Shown piece after piece: positions 14,276-23,457 of a stretch of DNA of 64,000 nt. Below the pieces are notes generated by a model. The model worked only from the letters and a program-made list of their open reading frames with translations, was not told where the DNA came from and made no database searches. Origin of the DNA: RH-chloro-G1 sp003670575 (GTDB lineage Bacteria > Chloroflexota > Dehalococcoidia > UBA2979); the NCBI GenBank assembly GCA_947499615.1, contig CANMOP010000004.1:1-64000 (forward strand), read 5' to 3'. Position 1 is the first letter of the stretch, and the number at the start of each line of letters is the position of its first letter. Both the position numbers and the translations under genes were made by a program.

Positions 14276-16587
14276 CGTGTTCCTCCGTTGCGCTGGGCGG
14301 GGAGGGTAGCATGCGCCGCCTGTACCCACAGGCGCACACCATCGGAACGCACCGTCACTTCGCCGACCTCGTCCGTGCGATACAGCGGCATCGCGGCGTA
14401 GCGCGCGACGACCTCGGCGTTCGGATGGCCGTAGGAGTTGCGCGCGCCGACGGAGATCACGGCTGCGCGAGGTTCGACCGCCGCAAGCAGCTCGGGCGTC
14501 GAGGAGCTCTTCGACCCGTGATGCCCAACCACGATCACGTCGGCTCGCAGGTCCTGGCCGCTCCGCGCCAACCAGTGCTCGGCGGGCGCCTCGATGTCCG
14601 CGGGGAGCAAGATGCGCCGCGTGCCGATGGTCACCAGCAGCACCAACGCGCGATCGTTTTCGCTCGCGAGCGCATACGGCAACGTCGTGACCGGCGGCCC
14701 GAGCGCCTCGATCGTGGTTTGAGGTCCCAGTCGGATGCGGTCGCCGATGTCGATGCGCTCCGCACCGGGAGAGACGCCGTCGGGCGCGAGCGTGCGGGTC
14801 GCGCCGATACGGCTTCGTACCGCCGCCAGCCCACCGGCATGGTCGGCGTCCGCGTGTGTGATCACCACCGCGTCGAGTGGCCTCGATTGGCCGGCGCGCG
14901 CCAACGCCGCGAGTACCGCGCCGTCCGGCGGGCCGGCATCGATCAGCACCGCAGCGTCGCCGTCTCGCACGAGGATCGCGAGGCCCTGGCCGACATCGAG
15001 GATGGTGACGGAAGGCGAGTGCTCGCGCGGAGTGAGCGCCAGCATCCAGAGCCCGATCGCAACCACCGCCAGCGCGAGGCGGATCGTCGGCAACCCACCG
15101 CCGGCGCCACCAAGCGCGTCGCTCTCCCGCTGGCTGAGCGCCCACACCAAGCCGCCGACGAGCAGATACCAGCCGATCCACGCGAGGGCCGGAGCGTGCA
15201 CCGCAATCGTTGCACCGGGCATGCGCGCGAGCAGCTCGACGAGGCCGATGAACGCCGCCGGCACGAACTGCCCGGAAGCATGCAGCGCTGTGGCCACCGG
15301 CGGGAACCACCCGAGCAGGCCGGCCATGATCGCGACCACGGTCGTCGCACCGTACAGCGGCGCGATGACCGCGTTGGCCGGTACCTGCAGGAGCGAGAGC
15401 GTGCCAAACGCGGCCGCCTGCACCGGAATCACCGCAATCGCCGCGCCCGTTGCCACCGCCGACGCCTCGGCGAGTGAGGCGAGCAGCGCCCCTCGCCCCG
15501 CGAGCAATGCCGCCGCGCGCTCCGCCAGCAGCGGCGACAGGATCAGCACGCCCGCCGTCGCCGCGGCGCTCAATTGGAACGAGACGCTGCGTGCCAACAT
15601 CGGGTTGAACGCGAGCATCCCAGCGCACGCGTACACCAGGAATATCCACGCGGGCGTGCGGCGGCCGGTCACCGCTCCGACCGTGATCCCGACCGCCATC
15701 AGAGCGGCGCGCACTACCGGCGGCTCCGCACCCACGAGCAGTACGTACGCCGGGATCAACGCCAGCGCGAGCAGTGCGGCGCGTCGCCTCGGCAGCCACG
15801 CGGCGAGCAACGCCACCAGCGCACCGGTCAGCATCGCGACGTTCTGGCCGGAGACCACCACGAGGTGTGTCGTCCCGGTGGCCCGCAGCGCATCGGTCAG
15901 CGCTGCGGGCATCGTGCGTTGCTCGCCGAGCAACACGCCGGCCACCAACGACGCCGCCGGCTCCGGCAGCGAGCGCTCGATGTTGCTCGTGGCCCAGCGT
16001 CGAAGCGCGCGCAGCGCGCGAACGGGTGCCGCGCCCGTATTCGATTCCACGACGGCCCAGCGCGGCGGGTACGCCAGCACCGCGTCGATGCCGGCCGATC
16101 GGAGGTATTCGACATAATCGTTCGATGCGGCACGGGGTGCTCGCTGCAGGTCGCCGGTGGCGCGGATGCGATCGTCGGCCCGCGGGCCCGCGGTCTCGAC
16201 ACGCACGGTCATCCGCAGCCTCCCTGCAGACGCCACGCCGTTGACCTGCTCGACATCGATGTCGACGCTCGCGAGCGCGCCGCGGAGGCGGGCATCGGTG
16301 ACCGCGGTGCCGATCACCTCGTGACTGCCGCTCGCGGCCGAGGCGATGGCGGCGAGGGGAGTGGGATCGGCTGCTGCGGCGGCGGCGAAGCTCGCCTGGC
16401 CGATGGTGGCGATCGCGACGGCAGCGACGAGCACCGCGCGACTCGTACGCGCCGGGTCGAACAGCGACAGGGCGACGGCCAGCGCCGCAGCGACGATCGA
16501 GGTGAACCACCACGGCCCACCGAACGCTGCCGCGACCGCAATCCCACCCGTGAACGCGAGTGCGAGCAGTGGAACCGCCGGGATCAT
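14272..16587 (-). CDS. comEC: ComEC/Rec2 DNA-uptake channel
   Basis: 771-aa polytopic membrane protein that carries single-stranded DNA across the cytoplasmic membrane during transformation. It has an N-terminal DUF4131-like region with about three helices, an OB-like segment (about 80-150), a central multi-helix Competence domain containing LLGEQRTMP and HLVVVSGQNVAMLTG, and a C-terminal metallo-beta-lactamase-like domain with THADADHAGGL and GHHGSKSSSTPELL. The metal-ligand motif HxDxDH is intact, consistent with nuclease function. It overlaps comEA and rph by four bases each, so all three are coupled. Confidence 0.95.
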   Translation of the reverse strand: MIPAVPLLALAFTGGIAVAAAFGGPWWFTSIVAAALAVALSLFDPARTSRAVLVAAVAIATIGQASFAAAAAADPTPLAAIASAASGSHEVIGTAVTDARLRGALASVDIDVEQVNGVASAGRLRMTVRVETAGPRADDRIRATGDLQRAPRAASNDYVEYLRSAGIDAVLAYPPRWAVVESNTGAAPVRALRALRRWATSNIERSLPEPAASLVAGVLLGEQRTMPAALTDALRATGTTHLVVVSGQNVAMLTGALVALLAAWLPRRRAALLALALIPAYVLLVGAEPPVVRAALMAVGITVGAVTGRRTPAWIFLVYACAGMLAFNPMLARSVSFQLSAAATAGVLILSPLLAERAAALLAGRGALLASLAEASAVATGAAIAVIPVQAAAFGTLSLLQVPANAVIAPLYGATTVVAIMAGLLGWFPPVATALHASGQFVPAAFIGLVELLARMPGATIAVHAPALAWIGWYLLVGGLVWALSQRESDALGGAGGGLPTIRLALAVVAIGLWMLALTPREHSPSVTILDVGQGLAILVRDGDAAVLIDAGPPDGAVLAALARAGQSRPLDAVVITHADADHAGGLAAVRSRIGATRTLAPDGVSPGAERIDIGDRIRLGPQTTIEALGPPVTTLPYALASENDRALVLLVTIGTRRILLPADIEAPAEHWLARSGQDLRADVIVVGHHGSKSSSTPELLAAVEPRAAVISVGARNSYGHPNAEVVARYAAMPLYRTDEVGEVTVRSDGVRLWVQAAHATLPAQRNGGTR

Positions 16588-17102
16588 CGCGCGGTGACCA
16601 GGTTGCGAATCGCCTCGTACGTGCGCGCAGTGATGACACCGCGTTCGACGAGTTCGTCCGTCGAGGTGAACGCGGTCTGAGAGCGCGCCACGATCACCGC
16701 ATCGGCGAGCACACGGCCGATGCCAGGTAGCGCCTCCAGTTGCCGCTGTGCGGCGCGATTCAGATCCAGCAACGCGGTGCGTTCGCCACGCCGTGGGACC
16801 ACGACATGATCCTCGTCGACAACGTGGCGGGACAGATTGAGGGCGGTCGTATCAGCCTCGGCGGTCGGGCCGCCCGCGCGGGCAACGACATCGGCGACCC
16901 GCTCGCCGGGGGAGGCTAGCACCACACCGGGTCGCACCACTGCACCGGCCACGTCCACACGGATCTCGTCCACGCCGGGGAGCGGGCTGCGCGCCTCGAT
17001 CTCGATCCCGCGATCCTCGTGCCGTGCGAACACGATCGCCAGCGCCACGAGGGCGAGCGCCACCAGCGGCAGATTCCAGCGCCATCCGGCCGTGAGCCGC
17101 AT
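16584..17102 (-). CDS. comEA: ComEA DNA receptor (SLBB + helix-hairpin-helix)
   Basis: 172-aa membrane-anchored DNA-binding protein. An N-terminal signal-anchor (LPLVALALVALAIVFA) is followed by an SLBB-like domain (VDVAGAVVRPGVV ... GERVADVVARAGG) and a C-terminal helix-hairpin-helix with LNRAAQRQLEALPGIG and a second hairpin TSTDELVERG. It binds incoming duplex DNA outside the membrane and hands it to ComEC. ATG 17102 is chosen because the hydrophobic anchor begins 11 residues later; GGGGGA lies five bases upstream. Confidence 0.94.
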   Translation of the reverse strand: MRLTAGWRWNLPLVALALVALAIVFARHEDRGIEIEARSPLPGVDEIRVDVAGAVVRPGVVLASPGERVADVVARAGGPTAEADTTALNLSRHVVDEDHVVVPRRGERTALLDLNRAAQRQLEALPGIGRVLADAVIVARSQTAFTSTDELVERGVITARTYEAIRNLVTAR

Positions 17103-17200
17103 TGTTCCCCCAGCGCGCCTCACAGCCGTGCGACCGCGAAGGTAGCAGGCCGATGCCCCGAACAGGCAATCACGAGGCATCCGATGTGCCGCGAGTCCGA

Positions 17201-17230
17201 CTGACCACAGCGCAGACAACTGTTTATACT
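17201..17230 (+). promoter_or_regulatory. Promoter of argF
   Basis: CTGACC (17201-17206), 18 bases, TATACT (17225-17230). The predicted start of transcription is near 17237, leaving about 24 bases before GTG 17261. No ARG-box palindrome is recognisable. Confidence 0.5.
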
Positions 17231-17260
17231 GAATCTTCATCACGCATCAATTCACTGGAT

Positions 17261-18184
17261 GTGCCTGTGCTTGGCCGCAGCTTCACCTCGATCCTTGACC
17301 TGTCGCCGGAGGAACTCGCGCACGTGCTGGACACGGCGCTCGCGGTGAAGCGCGATGGGAGCGGCCCGCTGCTTGCCGGGCAGACGCTGGCCCTCATTTT
17401 CGAGAAGCCATCACTGCGCACCCGTGTCTCGTTCGAGGTGGCGATGTCACGCCTCGGCGGGCGCGCAATCTATCTCAGCGACGCCGAGGTACAACTCGGC
17501 CGCCGCGAGCCAGTCAAGGACATGGCCCGCGTGCTCTCGCGGATGGTCGATGGCATCGCGGCACGAACGTTCGCGCACGAGACCATCGATGAACTCGCCC
17601 GCTGGGCGACGGTGCCGGTTGTGAACGCGCTGACCGATGACGAGCACCCGTGCCAGGCGCTGGCCGACCTGCTGACGCTGCGTGAGCGCCTCGGCACGCT
17701 CGCGGGCGTGCGCCTGACCTACCTCGGCGAGGGGAACAACGTGGCGGCTTCGCTCGCATACGCCTCGGTGCTGTCCGGAATGCACTTCACGTGCGTGTCG
17801 CCAGACGGGTACGGGCTGCCAGAGTCGACGCTCGCACGAGCGCGCGCGCTGCCCGGCGGCGGCAGCGTTGCGCAGAGCGGCGACCCATACGAGGCGGTAC
17901 GCGACACGGCCGCGCTCTACACCGATGTCTGGGCCTCGATGGGTCAGGAGCACCTGCTCACCGCCCGGCTGGAGGCCTTTGGCCCGTATCGCCTCGACGA
18001 GGCACTGCTTGCGGAGGCGCCTGCGGGCGCACTGGTCATGCACGACCTCCCCGCCCACCGTGGGGAGGAGATCTCGGACGGCGCGATCGAGTCTGTGAAT
18101 TCCGTGGTCTTCCAGCAGGCGGAGAACCGATTGCACGCGCAGCAGGCCATCCTGCTGCTACTCATGGGGCAAGCCGCCTCCTAG
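17261..18184 (+). CDS. argF: Ornithine carbamoyltransferase with HDLP in place of HCLP
   Basis: 307-aa anabolic OTC (ornithine + carbamoyl phosphate to citrulline). The carbamoyl-phosphate motif SLRTR is at 51-55, HPCQALADL begins at His129, and the ornithine-specific DVWASMGQE starts at Asp222. These separate it from aspartate and N-acetylornithine carbamoyltransferases. The normally near-invariant HCLPAHRGEE block reads HDLPAHRGEE (His261, Asp262): the cysteine that contacts the ornithine amino group is Asp (codon GAC). Length and all other motifs are normal. GTG 17261 is taken as the start, with GTG 17267 as an alternative; neither has a Shine-Dalgarno. Confidence 0.93.
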   Translation: MPVLGRSFTSILDLSPEELAHVLDTALAVKRDGSGPLLAGQTLALIFEKPSLRTRVSFEVAMSRLGGRAIYLSDAEVQLGRREPVKDMARVLSRMVDGIAARTFAHETIDELARWATVPVVNALTDDEHPCQALADLLTLRERLGTLAGVRLTYLGEGNNVAASLAYASVLSGMHFTCVSPDGYGLPESTLARARALPGGGSVAQSGDPYEAVRDTAALYTDVWASMGQEHLLTARLEAFGPYRLDEALLAEAPAGALVMHDLPAHRGEEISDGAIESVNSVVFQQAENRLHAQQAILLLLMGQAAS

Positions 18185-18259
18185 CGGGCGATTGTCCCCA
18201 ACGCGGTACCCTCAGGCGGCTTCGACCGTCGGGCGTCGTTGCACACGGAAGGTTGCCAC

Positions 18260-19108
18260 GTGCCCGCACTGCCCGCCGGCCTCCTGACAGCGCTTAGCGA
18301 CATCCTCGGACGGGTGAGCGCCACCGCGGTGTTCGACATCCTGCTGGTGGCCGGGTCGATCTATTGGATCCTGCTGCTGCTACGCGGCACCACGGCGATG
18401 ACGGTGCTTCGTGGTGCGGTGGTGGTGCTGGTAGCGGCGTTCCTGCTCAGTCGGGCGCTGGACCTGCGCGTGGTGAACTGGCTGCTGCGCAACTCGATCA
18501 CCGGCTTTGTCGTGGGTCTGGCCGTGGTGTTCCAGCCGGAGATCCGGCGCGCACTGGAGCAACTCGGGCGAGCCGGTCTGCGCTCCGTCACTGGCAATGA
18601 GGAGGACGTGCACGCAGTGGATACCGTGGTGCTGGCCGCCGTCCGGCTGGCACGCCAGCGTCGAGGTGCTCTGATCGTGTTCGAGCGAGAGACCGGACTG
18701 CGCGATGTGATCGATACCGGTATCGCCGTCGGCGCGGAATTGTCGGCAGAGTTGCTCGGCTCGATCTTCGCGCCGAATACGCCACTGCACGATGGAGCGG
18801 TCATCGTCCACCTTGGGCGGGTCGTCGCGGCAGGCTGCACGCTCCCGCTCTCCGAGTCAGTGCTGCCATCCGAGTTCGGGATGCGCCATCGAGCAGCGCT
18901 GGGCATCACCGAACGTACAGACGCGGTGGTGGTCGTCGTGTCCGAGGAGCGCGGCGAGTTGGCACTCGCCTCGAACGGGCGAGTGCTCACCGACCTCGAC
19001 GAGGCGCGACTGAGCCGGCAACTGCACCGCCTGCTCAACCTCGAAGGCACCGGTATGGGCATGGGCATCGAGTCGATGGCGGACCGACAGGTGTCGCAGG
19101 ATGGATGA
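18260..19108 (+). CDS. cdaA: Diadenylate cyclase CdaA (c-di-AMP synthase)
   Basis: 282-aa membrane enzyme making c-di-AMP from two ATP. Three N-terminal hydrophobic helices (about residues 12-80) precede the DAC domain. The catalytic DGA is at 178-180 (LHDGAVIV) and the ATP-binding RHR at 210-212 (MRHRAALGITE). GTG 18260 is supported by GGAAGG at 18247-18252. The 3' end overlaps the YbbR gene by eight bases, as in the classic cdaA-cdaR pair. The usual third partner glmM is absent and der follows instead. Confidence 0.96.
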   Translation: MPALPAGLLTALSDILGRVSATAVFDILLVAGSIYWILLLLRGTTAMTVLRGAVVVLVAAFLLSRALDLRVVNWLLRNSITGFVVGLAVVFQPEIRRALEQLGRAGLRSVTGNEEDVHAVDTVVLAAVRLARQRRGALIVFERETGLRDVIDTGIAVGAELSAELLGSIFAPNTPLHDGAVIVHLGRVVAAGCTLPLSESVLPSEFGMRHRAALGITERTDAVVVVVSEERGELALASNGRVLTDLDEARLSRQLHRLLNLEGTGMGMGIESMADRQVSQDG

Positions 19109-20357
19109 GGGCAGCCGCCTACGAGCGATCGGGGAGATCAGCCTGCGGCTGCTGCGGCGCGCCCGCTTCCACCTGCGCCGATCGCCGGGACTCGCGGTCG
19201 TATCGCTATTGATCGCCATCGCGCTCTGGGTCGTGGTCTCCGAGGAGGAGAACCCGACGCGCATCGAGCTGTTGCCGGCCTCGGTCACGCTGGAGGCGGC
19301 GAATCTCGATTCGACGCTCGCCGTCGCCAGCACGTTGCCTTCGGTGCAGATACGCGTGGCTGCGCCCGACGACCGATGGGCGACGCTGAGCCCCGCTAAC
19401 TTCCGTGCCTACGTCGACCTGAACGGCACCGGCGCACGCGCGGCGCACGTTCCCGTGCAGGTGGAGGTGCTTGGTGTCAGTCGCGTGCGGGTCCTGGATG
19501 TCACCCCCGCAACGATCACGGTGAACCTGGAGGAAGTCATCACCAAGCAGGTGGCGGTGCGCCCGCGCGTCGTCGGGACGTTGCCGCGCGGCTATGAGTT
19601 GGGTGCCGCGGTGCCGGACCGCGCCTCGGTCGAGGTGACCGGCGCACGATCGCTGGTGGCACTCATCAACGCGGTCAGCGCCAACGTGAACGTCACCGGG
19701 CTGACGGTCGGCCTGGAGCAGGCTGTGCCGCTCACTGCCGTGAGCGAGGGCGGCGGTGAGATTCGCGGAGTCGCCGTTCGGCCGCCGACGGCACGGGTCG
19801 CGGTCGCCGTCACGCAGAACCTGATCGTTCGCACGCTGCCGCTGGAAGTCGAGGTGGGCGGGCAGCCCGCCGCTGGGTACCGCGTCACGGGTGTCCGCAT
19901 CACCCCTGCGACGATCCGCGTCGAGGGCCCGATCGAGGTGCTCCAGGGGCTCGACTCACTTCGGTTGCCACGCGTCGATGTGAGCGGGCAGCAGGCAGAC
20001 ATGCGCACCACCGTGCGTGTTCAGTCGCCGGACGGCCTCCGCGCGGCGGTGGCGCAGGCAACGGTGGAGGTGAGCATTGCGCCGGTGCCGGGCTCCATCT
20101 CGCTGACGTTGGTGCCGGAGGTGTCCGGGGTGCGCTCCGGCTTCGTGGCGCGTGCGAACGTGCCGAACGTGACAGTGGTGCTCGACGGCCCACAGGCGCG
20201 GCTCAATGCGCTGGCTCCCGGCGCGCTGCGTGCCACCATCGACGGCTCGAGTCTGCCCGTGGGTGTCGCCGAGGCACGGGTCGTGGTCGCCGCGCCGGAA
20301 GGTGTCAGCGTGCGAGAAGTGCAGCCTGCGGTCGTGTCCGTTACCATAACCCGGTGA
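19101..20357 (+). CDS. cdaR: YbbR-domain protein, CdaA regulator
   Basis: 418-aa single-pass membrane protein. A basic N-terminus, one transmembrane helix (about 30-46, LAVVSLLIAIALWVVVSEEE) and then an external part made of repeated YbbR beta domains (about 50-415, roughly four). CdaR homologues bind CdaA and tune c-di-AMP synthesis from outside the membrane. Sequence identity in the repeats is low, as is usual. It overlaps cdaA by 8 bases and der by 4 (ATGA), so it is tightly coupled to both. Confidence 0.88.
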   Translation: MDEGSRLRAIGEISLRLLRRARFHLRRSPGLAVVSLLIAIALWVVVSEEENPTRIELLPASVTLEAANLDSTLAVASTLPSVQIRVAAPDDRWATLSPANFRAYVDLNGTGARAAHVPVQVEVLGVSRVRVLDVTPATITVNLEEVITKQVAVRPRVVGTLPRGYELGAAVPDRASVEVTGARSLVALINAVSANVNVTGLTVGLEQAVPLTAVSEGGGEIRGVAVRPPTARVAVAVTQNLIVRTLPLEVEVGGQPAAGYRVTGVRITPATIRVEGPIEVLQGLDSLRLPRVDVSGQQADMRTTVRVQSPDGLRAAVAQATVEVSIAPVPGSISLTLVPEVSGVRSGFVARANVPNVTVVLDGPQARLNALAPGALRATIDGSSLPVGVAEARVVVAAPEGVSVREVQPAVVSVTITR

Positions 20358-21706
20358 TGACTACTGAAATTGCCGCCTCAACCCCCCTCGTCGCTATCGT
20401 CGGCCGCCCGAACGTCGGGAAGTCTGCGCTGTTCAATCGCCTCACCCGGACGCGCCGCGCGCTGGTCGAGGAGGTGGCCGGCACGACGCGCGACCGCATC
20501 TACGGCTACTTCGAATGGAACGGCCGCTACGTCCGCGTGGTGGACACGGGCGGCGTTGAAGGCCCCGAGGCCGATCCGTTCTCGGCGCTGATCCGCACGC
20601 AGGTGCTGGGCGCGATCGAGGAAGCCGACATGATCCTGTTCGTCGTCGATGCCTCGGAAGGCATGACGGCTGCGGATCAGGCGATCACCGACCTGCTACG
20701 GCGCTCCACGCGCCCGGTGGTGCTGGTGGCGAACAAGTCCGACCGCCGAGGTGCGCGCGGCCGACTGCTCGACTTCTACGAGCTCGGACTCGGCGAGCCC
20801 ATCGACATCTCCGCGTACCACGGTGAGGGGATCGGCGATCTGCTGGACGAGGTGGTGGACCGCGTCCCGCGCGTCGAGGCACCGCCGCGCGAGGATCGAC
20901 TGCGCATCGCAGTCGTCGGCCGCCCGAACGTGGGCAAGTCCTCGCTGGTGAACTCGATCCTCGGACAGGAGCGCACGATCGTGTCGGACGTGCCCGGCAC
21001 CACTCGCGACGCCATCGACACGCCATTCGAGTTTGAGGGACACCAGATGCTGCTGGTGGACACCGCCGGCATCCGCAAGCGAGGCAAGATCGAGCGCGGC
21101 GTGGAGCGGCACTCGGTGCAGGCCGCGGAGCACCACATCAGCCGCGCCGACGTCGTATTCCTGGTCGTCGATCAAGGCGACCTGACGGTGGCACAGGACA
21201 CACATATTGCCGGTGCAGTGCTCGATGAGGGCAAGGGCATGGCGATCATCGTGAACAAGTGGGACCTCGCCGAGGACCGCGCGGCTCGCCCCGAGTTCGC
21301 AGCGCGCCTCGATCGACGCTACGACTTCGCGCCGTGGGCTCCCGTGCAGTTCACCTCGGCGCTGACCGGCGAGGGCGTGCGCGAGCTCCTGGAGCTGGCG
21401 GTACACATCCAGCAGGTGCGGCAGCGTCGCGTGCCCACCTCCGACCTCAACATGTTGGTGCGCCGCGCCGTGTCAGAGCACGGCCCGTCCAACGTGCACG
21501 GGCGTCGGCTGAAGATCATGTACGTCACGCAGGCGGAGGTAGCGCCGCCGACCTTCATCTTCTTTGTGAACGACCCGGAGTTGTTGCACTTCTCTTACCG
21601 CAGGTTCCTCGAGAACCGTATTCGCGCGGCGTTCGGGTTCGAGGGCACGGCGATTCGCATGCGCTTCCGCCGCCGCTCCGAGGATCGGCACGAGGTGGAG
21701 GCGTAG
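20354..21706 (+). CDS. der: Ribosome-assembly GTPase Der (EngA)
   Basis: 450-aa double-GTPase for 50S ribosomal subunit maturation. The first G domain has GRPNVGKSALFNRL, the switch AGTTRDR, DTGG and NKSD. The second has GRPNVGKSSLVNSI, PGTTRDAID, DTAGIRKRGKIE and NKWD. A C-terminal KH-like domain follows (about 360-445). The GRPNVGKS P-loop occurs in both halves as expected. Start ATG 20354 overlaps the YbbR stop; an in-frame ATG follows directly. Confidence 0.97.
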   Translation: MMTTEIAASTPLVAIVGRPNVGKSALFNRLTRTRRALVEEVAGTTRDRIYGYFEWNGRYVRVVDTGGVEGPEADPFSALIRTQVLGAIEEADMILFVVDASEGMTAADQAITDLLRRSTRPVVLVANKSDRRGARGRLLDFYELGLGEPIDISAYHGEGIGDLLDEVVDRVPRVEAPPREDRLRIAVVGRPNVGKSSLVNSILGQERTIVSDVPGTTRDAIDTPFEFEGHQMLLVDTAGIRKRGKIERGVERHSVQAAEHHISRADVVFLVVDQGDLTVAQDTHIAGAVLDEGKGMAIIVNKWDLAEDRAARPEFAARLDRRYDFAPWAPVQFTSALTGEGVRELLELAVHIQQVRQRRVPTSDLNMLVRRAVSEHGPSNVHGRRLKIMYVTQAEVAPPTFIFFVNDPELLHFSYRRFLENRIRAAFGFEGTAIRMRFRRRSEDRHEVEA

Positions 21707-21708
21707 CG

Positions 21709-22335
21709 GTGGCTGTGCTGTTCGTGCTGGCGGTCGGCTACCTGCTGGGCTCGGTGCAACCGGGCCTGCTGCTTGGACGGCTCTGGCGCGGCGTGGACGT
21801 ACGCGAGTACGGCTCTGGCAAGACCGGCTTCACCAACACACTCCGCACGATCGGCATCGTCCCGGCCCTGCTCGTGGTCGGACTGGACATCGCAAAGGGT
21901 GTCCTGCCGGTACTGCTGGGGCGGCTGGTATTCCACGACCCACTCGCGGCCGCCATGGGTGGGGTGGGCAGCGTCGTGGGCCACATCTTCCCGCTGCTCG
22001 CCGGGTTCCGAGGTGGGCGCGGCGTGGCGACCTCCTTCGGCGCAGTCTTCGCCATGGCGCCGGTGCCAGCAGTATTCGCGGCCCTCACCGGTTTCGCGGT
22101 GCTCGGCGCCACACGCTACGTCTCCGTCATGTCGATGGTGTGCGTGCCGGCCGGACTGTTGGCGATGGCGTACTACGTCTCACGCGGCTGGTTGGAGCCC
22201 GAGTACCTGATCTTCGGGGTGGTGGTCACGGTCGCTGTCGAGGTGGGCCACCTGGGCAACCTTCGACGGCTCCTCGCCGGCACGGAACCGAAGATCGGAC
22301 AGGGCGGCACACGGCGGGCAGCCGGCCAGACGTGA
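21709..22335 (+). CDS. plsY: Glycerol-3-phosphate acyltransferase PlsY
   Basis: 208-aa five-helix membrane enzyme transferring acyl from acyl-phosphate to glycerol-3-phosphate, the first step of phospholipid synthesis. Motifs are YLLGSVQPG(L), REYGSGKTGFTNTLR (family SGNxGaTN, here SGKTGFTN), VGHIFPLLAGFRGGRGVATSFG and the terminal HLGNLRRLLAGTEPK. GGAGG is seven bases before GTG 21709. It is followed by gpsA, which makes its substrate, with a GTGA overlap. Confidence 0.95.
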   Translation: MAVLFVLAVGYLLGSVQPGLLLGRLWRGVDVREYGSGKTGFTNTLRTIGIVPALLVVGLDIAKGVLPVLLGRLVFHDPLAAAMGGVGSVVGHIFPLLAGFRGGRGVATSFGAVFAMAPVPAVFAALTGFAVLGATRYVSVMSMVCVPAGLLAMAYYVSRGWLEPEYLIFGVVVTVAVEVGHLGNLRRLLAGTEPKIGQGGTRRAAGQT

Positions 22336-23363
22336 CCGACGCTCCCGGCGCAGCCACAAACCGATTTGGCGCCGCGGCCGTTGTCGGCGCCACCGCCTGG
22401 GGCACCACGCTCGCCGTACTGCTCGCACGGGCAGGACTGCCCGTCACCTTGCTCGCCCGCTCTGCCGAGGAGGCCGAGCCGCTGGCGACGGATCGAGAGC
22501 ATCGCCGGCGGTTGCCGGGCATCGCCTTCCCGCCCTCCCTGCACGTCAGTGGCGACCCTCGAACGCTGGAGGGCGCAGACCTCGTGTGCTTCGCCGTGCC
22601 CGCGCAGTCGATGCGCGCGAACATCGACGCAGTGGCAGCACACATCGGGGCAGCCGCGACCCTGCTGTCCGCGAGCAAGGGCATCGAGATCGCGAGCGGG
22701 TTGCGCATGTCCCAACTGATGCGCGCGCGACTCCCGGGCCGCCCGATCGCCGCGCTGTCCGGCCCGAACCTCTCACGCGAGGTGGCCGCCGGACTCCCGA
22801 GCACCACGGTGATCGCCTCTGCGGACAGCCCGCTGGAGCCACTGCGCGCCGCGTTCCACAGCGCCACCTTCCGCGTCTACACCACTGAAGATGTGGTTGG
22901 TGTCGAGTTTGGTGGCGCGCTCAAGAACGTCATCGCGATCGCGGCCGGGATGGTGGATGCCCTCGGCTACGGCGACAACGCGAAGGCCGCGATGATGACG
23001 CGCGGCCTCGCGGAGATGACTCGCCTCGGTGTCGCGGCGGGCGCGGATCCGCTGACGTTCCTCGGGCTCGCGGGCGTGGGCGACCTCATCGCATCCTGCT
23101 ACAGCCCACTCGCCAGGAACCGGCGGCTCGGCGAACTGATAGCGCGCGGCCAGAGCATCGAGGGTGCGACGGCGGAGCTCGGCGGGGTCGCGGAAGGGGC
23201 TGCCACCACGCCAGCCGCGCTCCAACTGGCGCGAACACTGAACGTGGAGATGCCCATCGTCGAGGCGCTGCACGGCATCCTCTACGAGCAGGTCGCGCCC
23301 AGAGCGGCGGTGACCAGCCTGCTCCAGCGCGATCCGAAGGCCGAGCGCCCGCTGGCCGACTGA
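22332..23363 (+). CDS. gpsA: Glycerol-3-phosphate dehydrogenase [NAD(P)+]
   Basis: 343-aa GpsA reducing dihydroxyacetone phosphate to sn-glycerol-3-phosphate for PlsY. The dinucleotide loop reads VVGATAWGTTLAVLLA, where the family G-x-G-x-W-G has its second Gly as Ala. SGPNLSREVAAGLP and the catalytic-lysine block VEFGGALKNVIAIAAGMVDALGYGDNAKAAMMTRGLAEM are intact. GTG 22332 overlaps the plsY stop. It is the last gene of the five-gene operon; two further stop codons follow the TGA in-phase region. Confidence 0.94.
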   Translation: MTDAPGAATNRFGAAAVVGATAWGTTLAVLLARAGLPVTLLARSAEEAEPLATDREHRRRLPGIAFPPSLHVSGDPRTLEGADLVCFAVPAQSMRANIDAVAAHIGAAATLLSASKGIEIASGLRMSQLMRARLPGRPIAALSGPNLSREVAAGLPSTTVIASADSPLEPLRAAFHSATFRVYTTEDVVGVEFGGALKNVIAIAAGMVDALGYGDNAKAAMMTRGLAEMTRLGVAAGADPLTFLGLAGVGDLIASCYSPLARNRRLGELIARGQSIEGATAELGGVAEGAATTPAALQLARTLNVEMPIVEALHGILYEQVAPRAAVTSLLQRDPKAERPLAD

Positions 23364-23445
23364 CTGACTAACTGATCGCATCCTGCCGGTTCGGTAGGCG
23401 GTCGCCGCGCGCGCGATGACTGCGGCCCTCAACGCATCACGCTGG

Positions 23446-23451
23446 TACACT
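23446..23451 (+). promoter_or_regulatory. -10 element placing a leaderless start at the HEAT gene
   Basis: TACACT ends exactly six bases before ATG 23458, so the first transcribed base should be the A of ATG. No Shine-Dalgarno precedes the ATG. Five other genes in the window share this spacing. Confidence 0.55.
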
Positions 23452-23457
23452 ATCGAC

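Noticed and set aside
13526..16639. A single 1037-codon minus-strand frame covering rph and comEC
   Set aside because: Only its last 249 codons are RNase PH. The upstream part is an out-of-frame Arg/Gly-rich shadow of comEC, and the real comEC frame overlaps the rph ATG by four bases.
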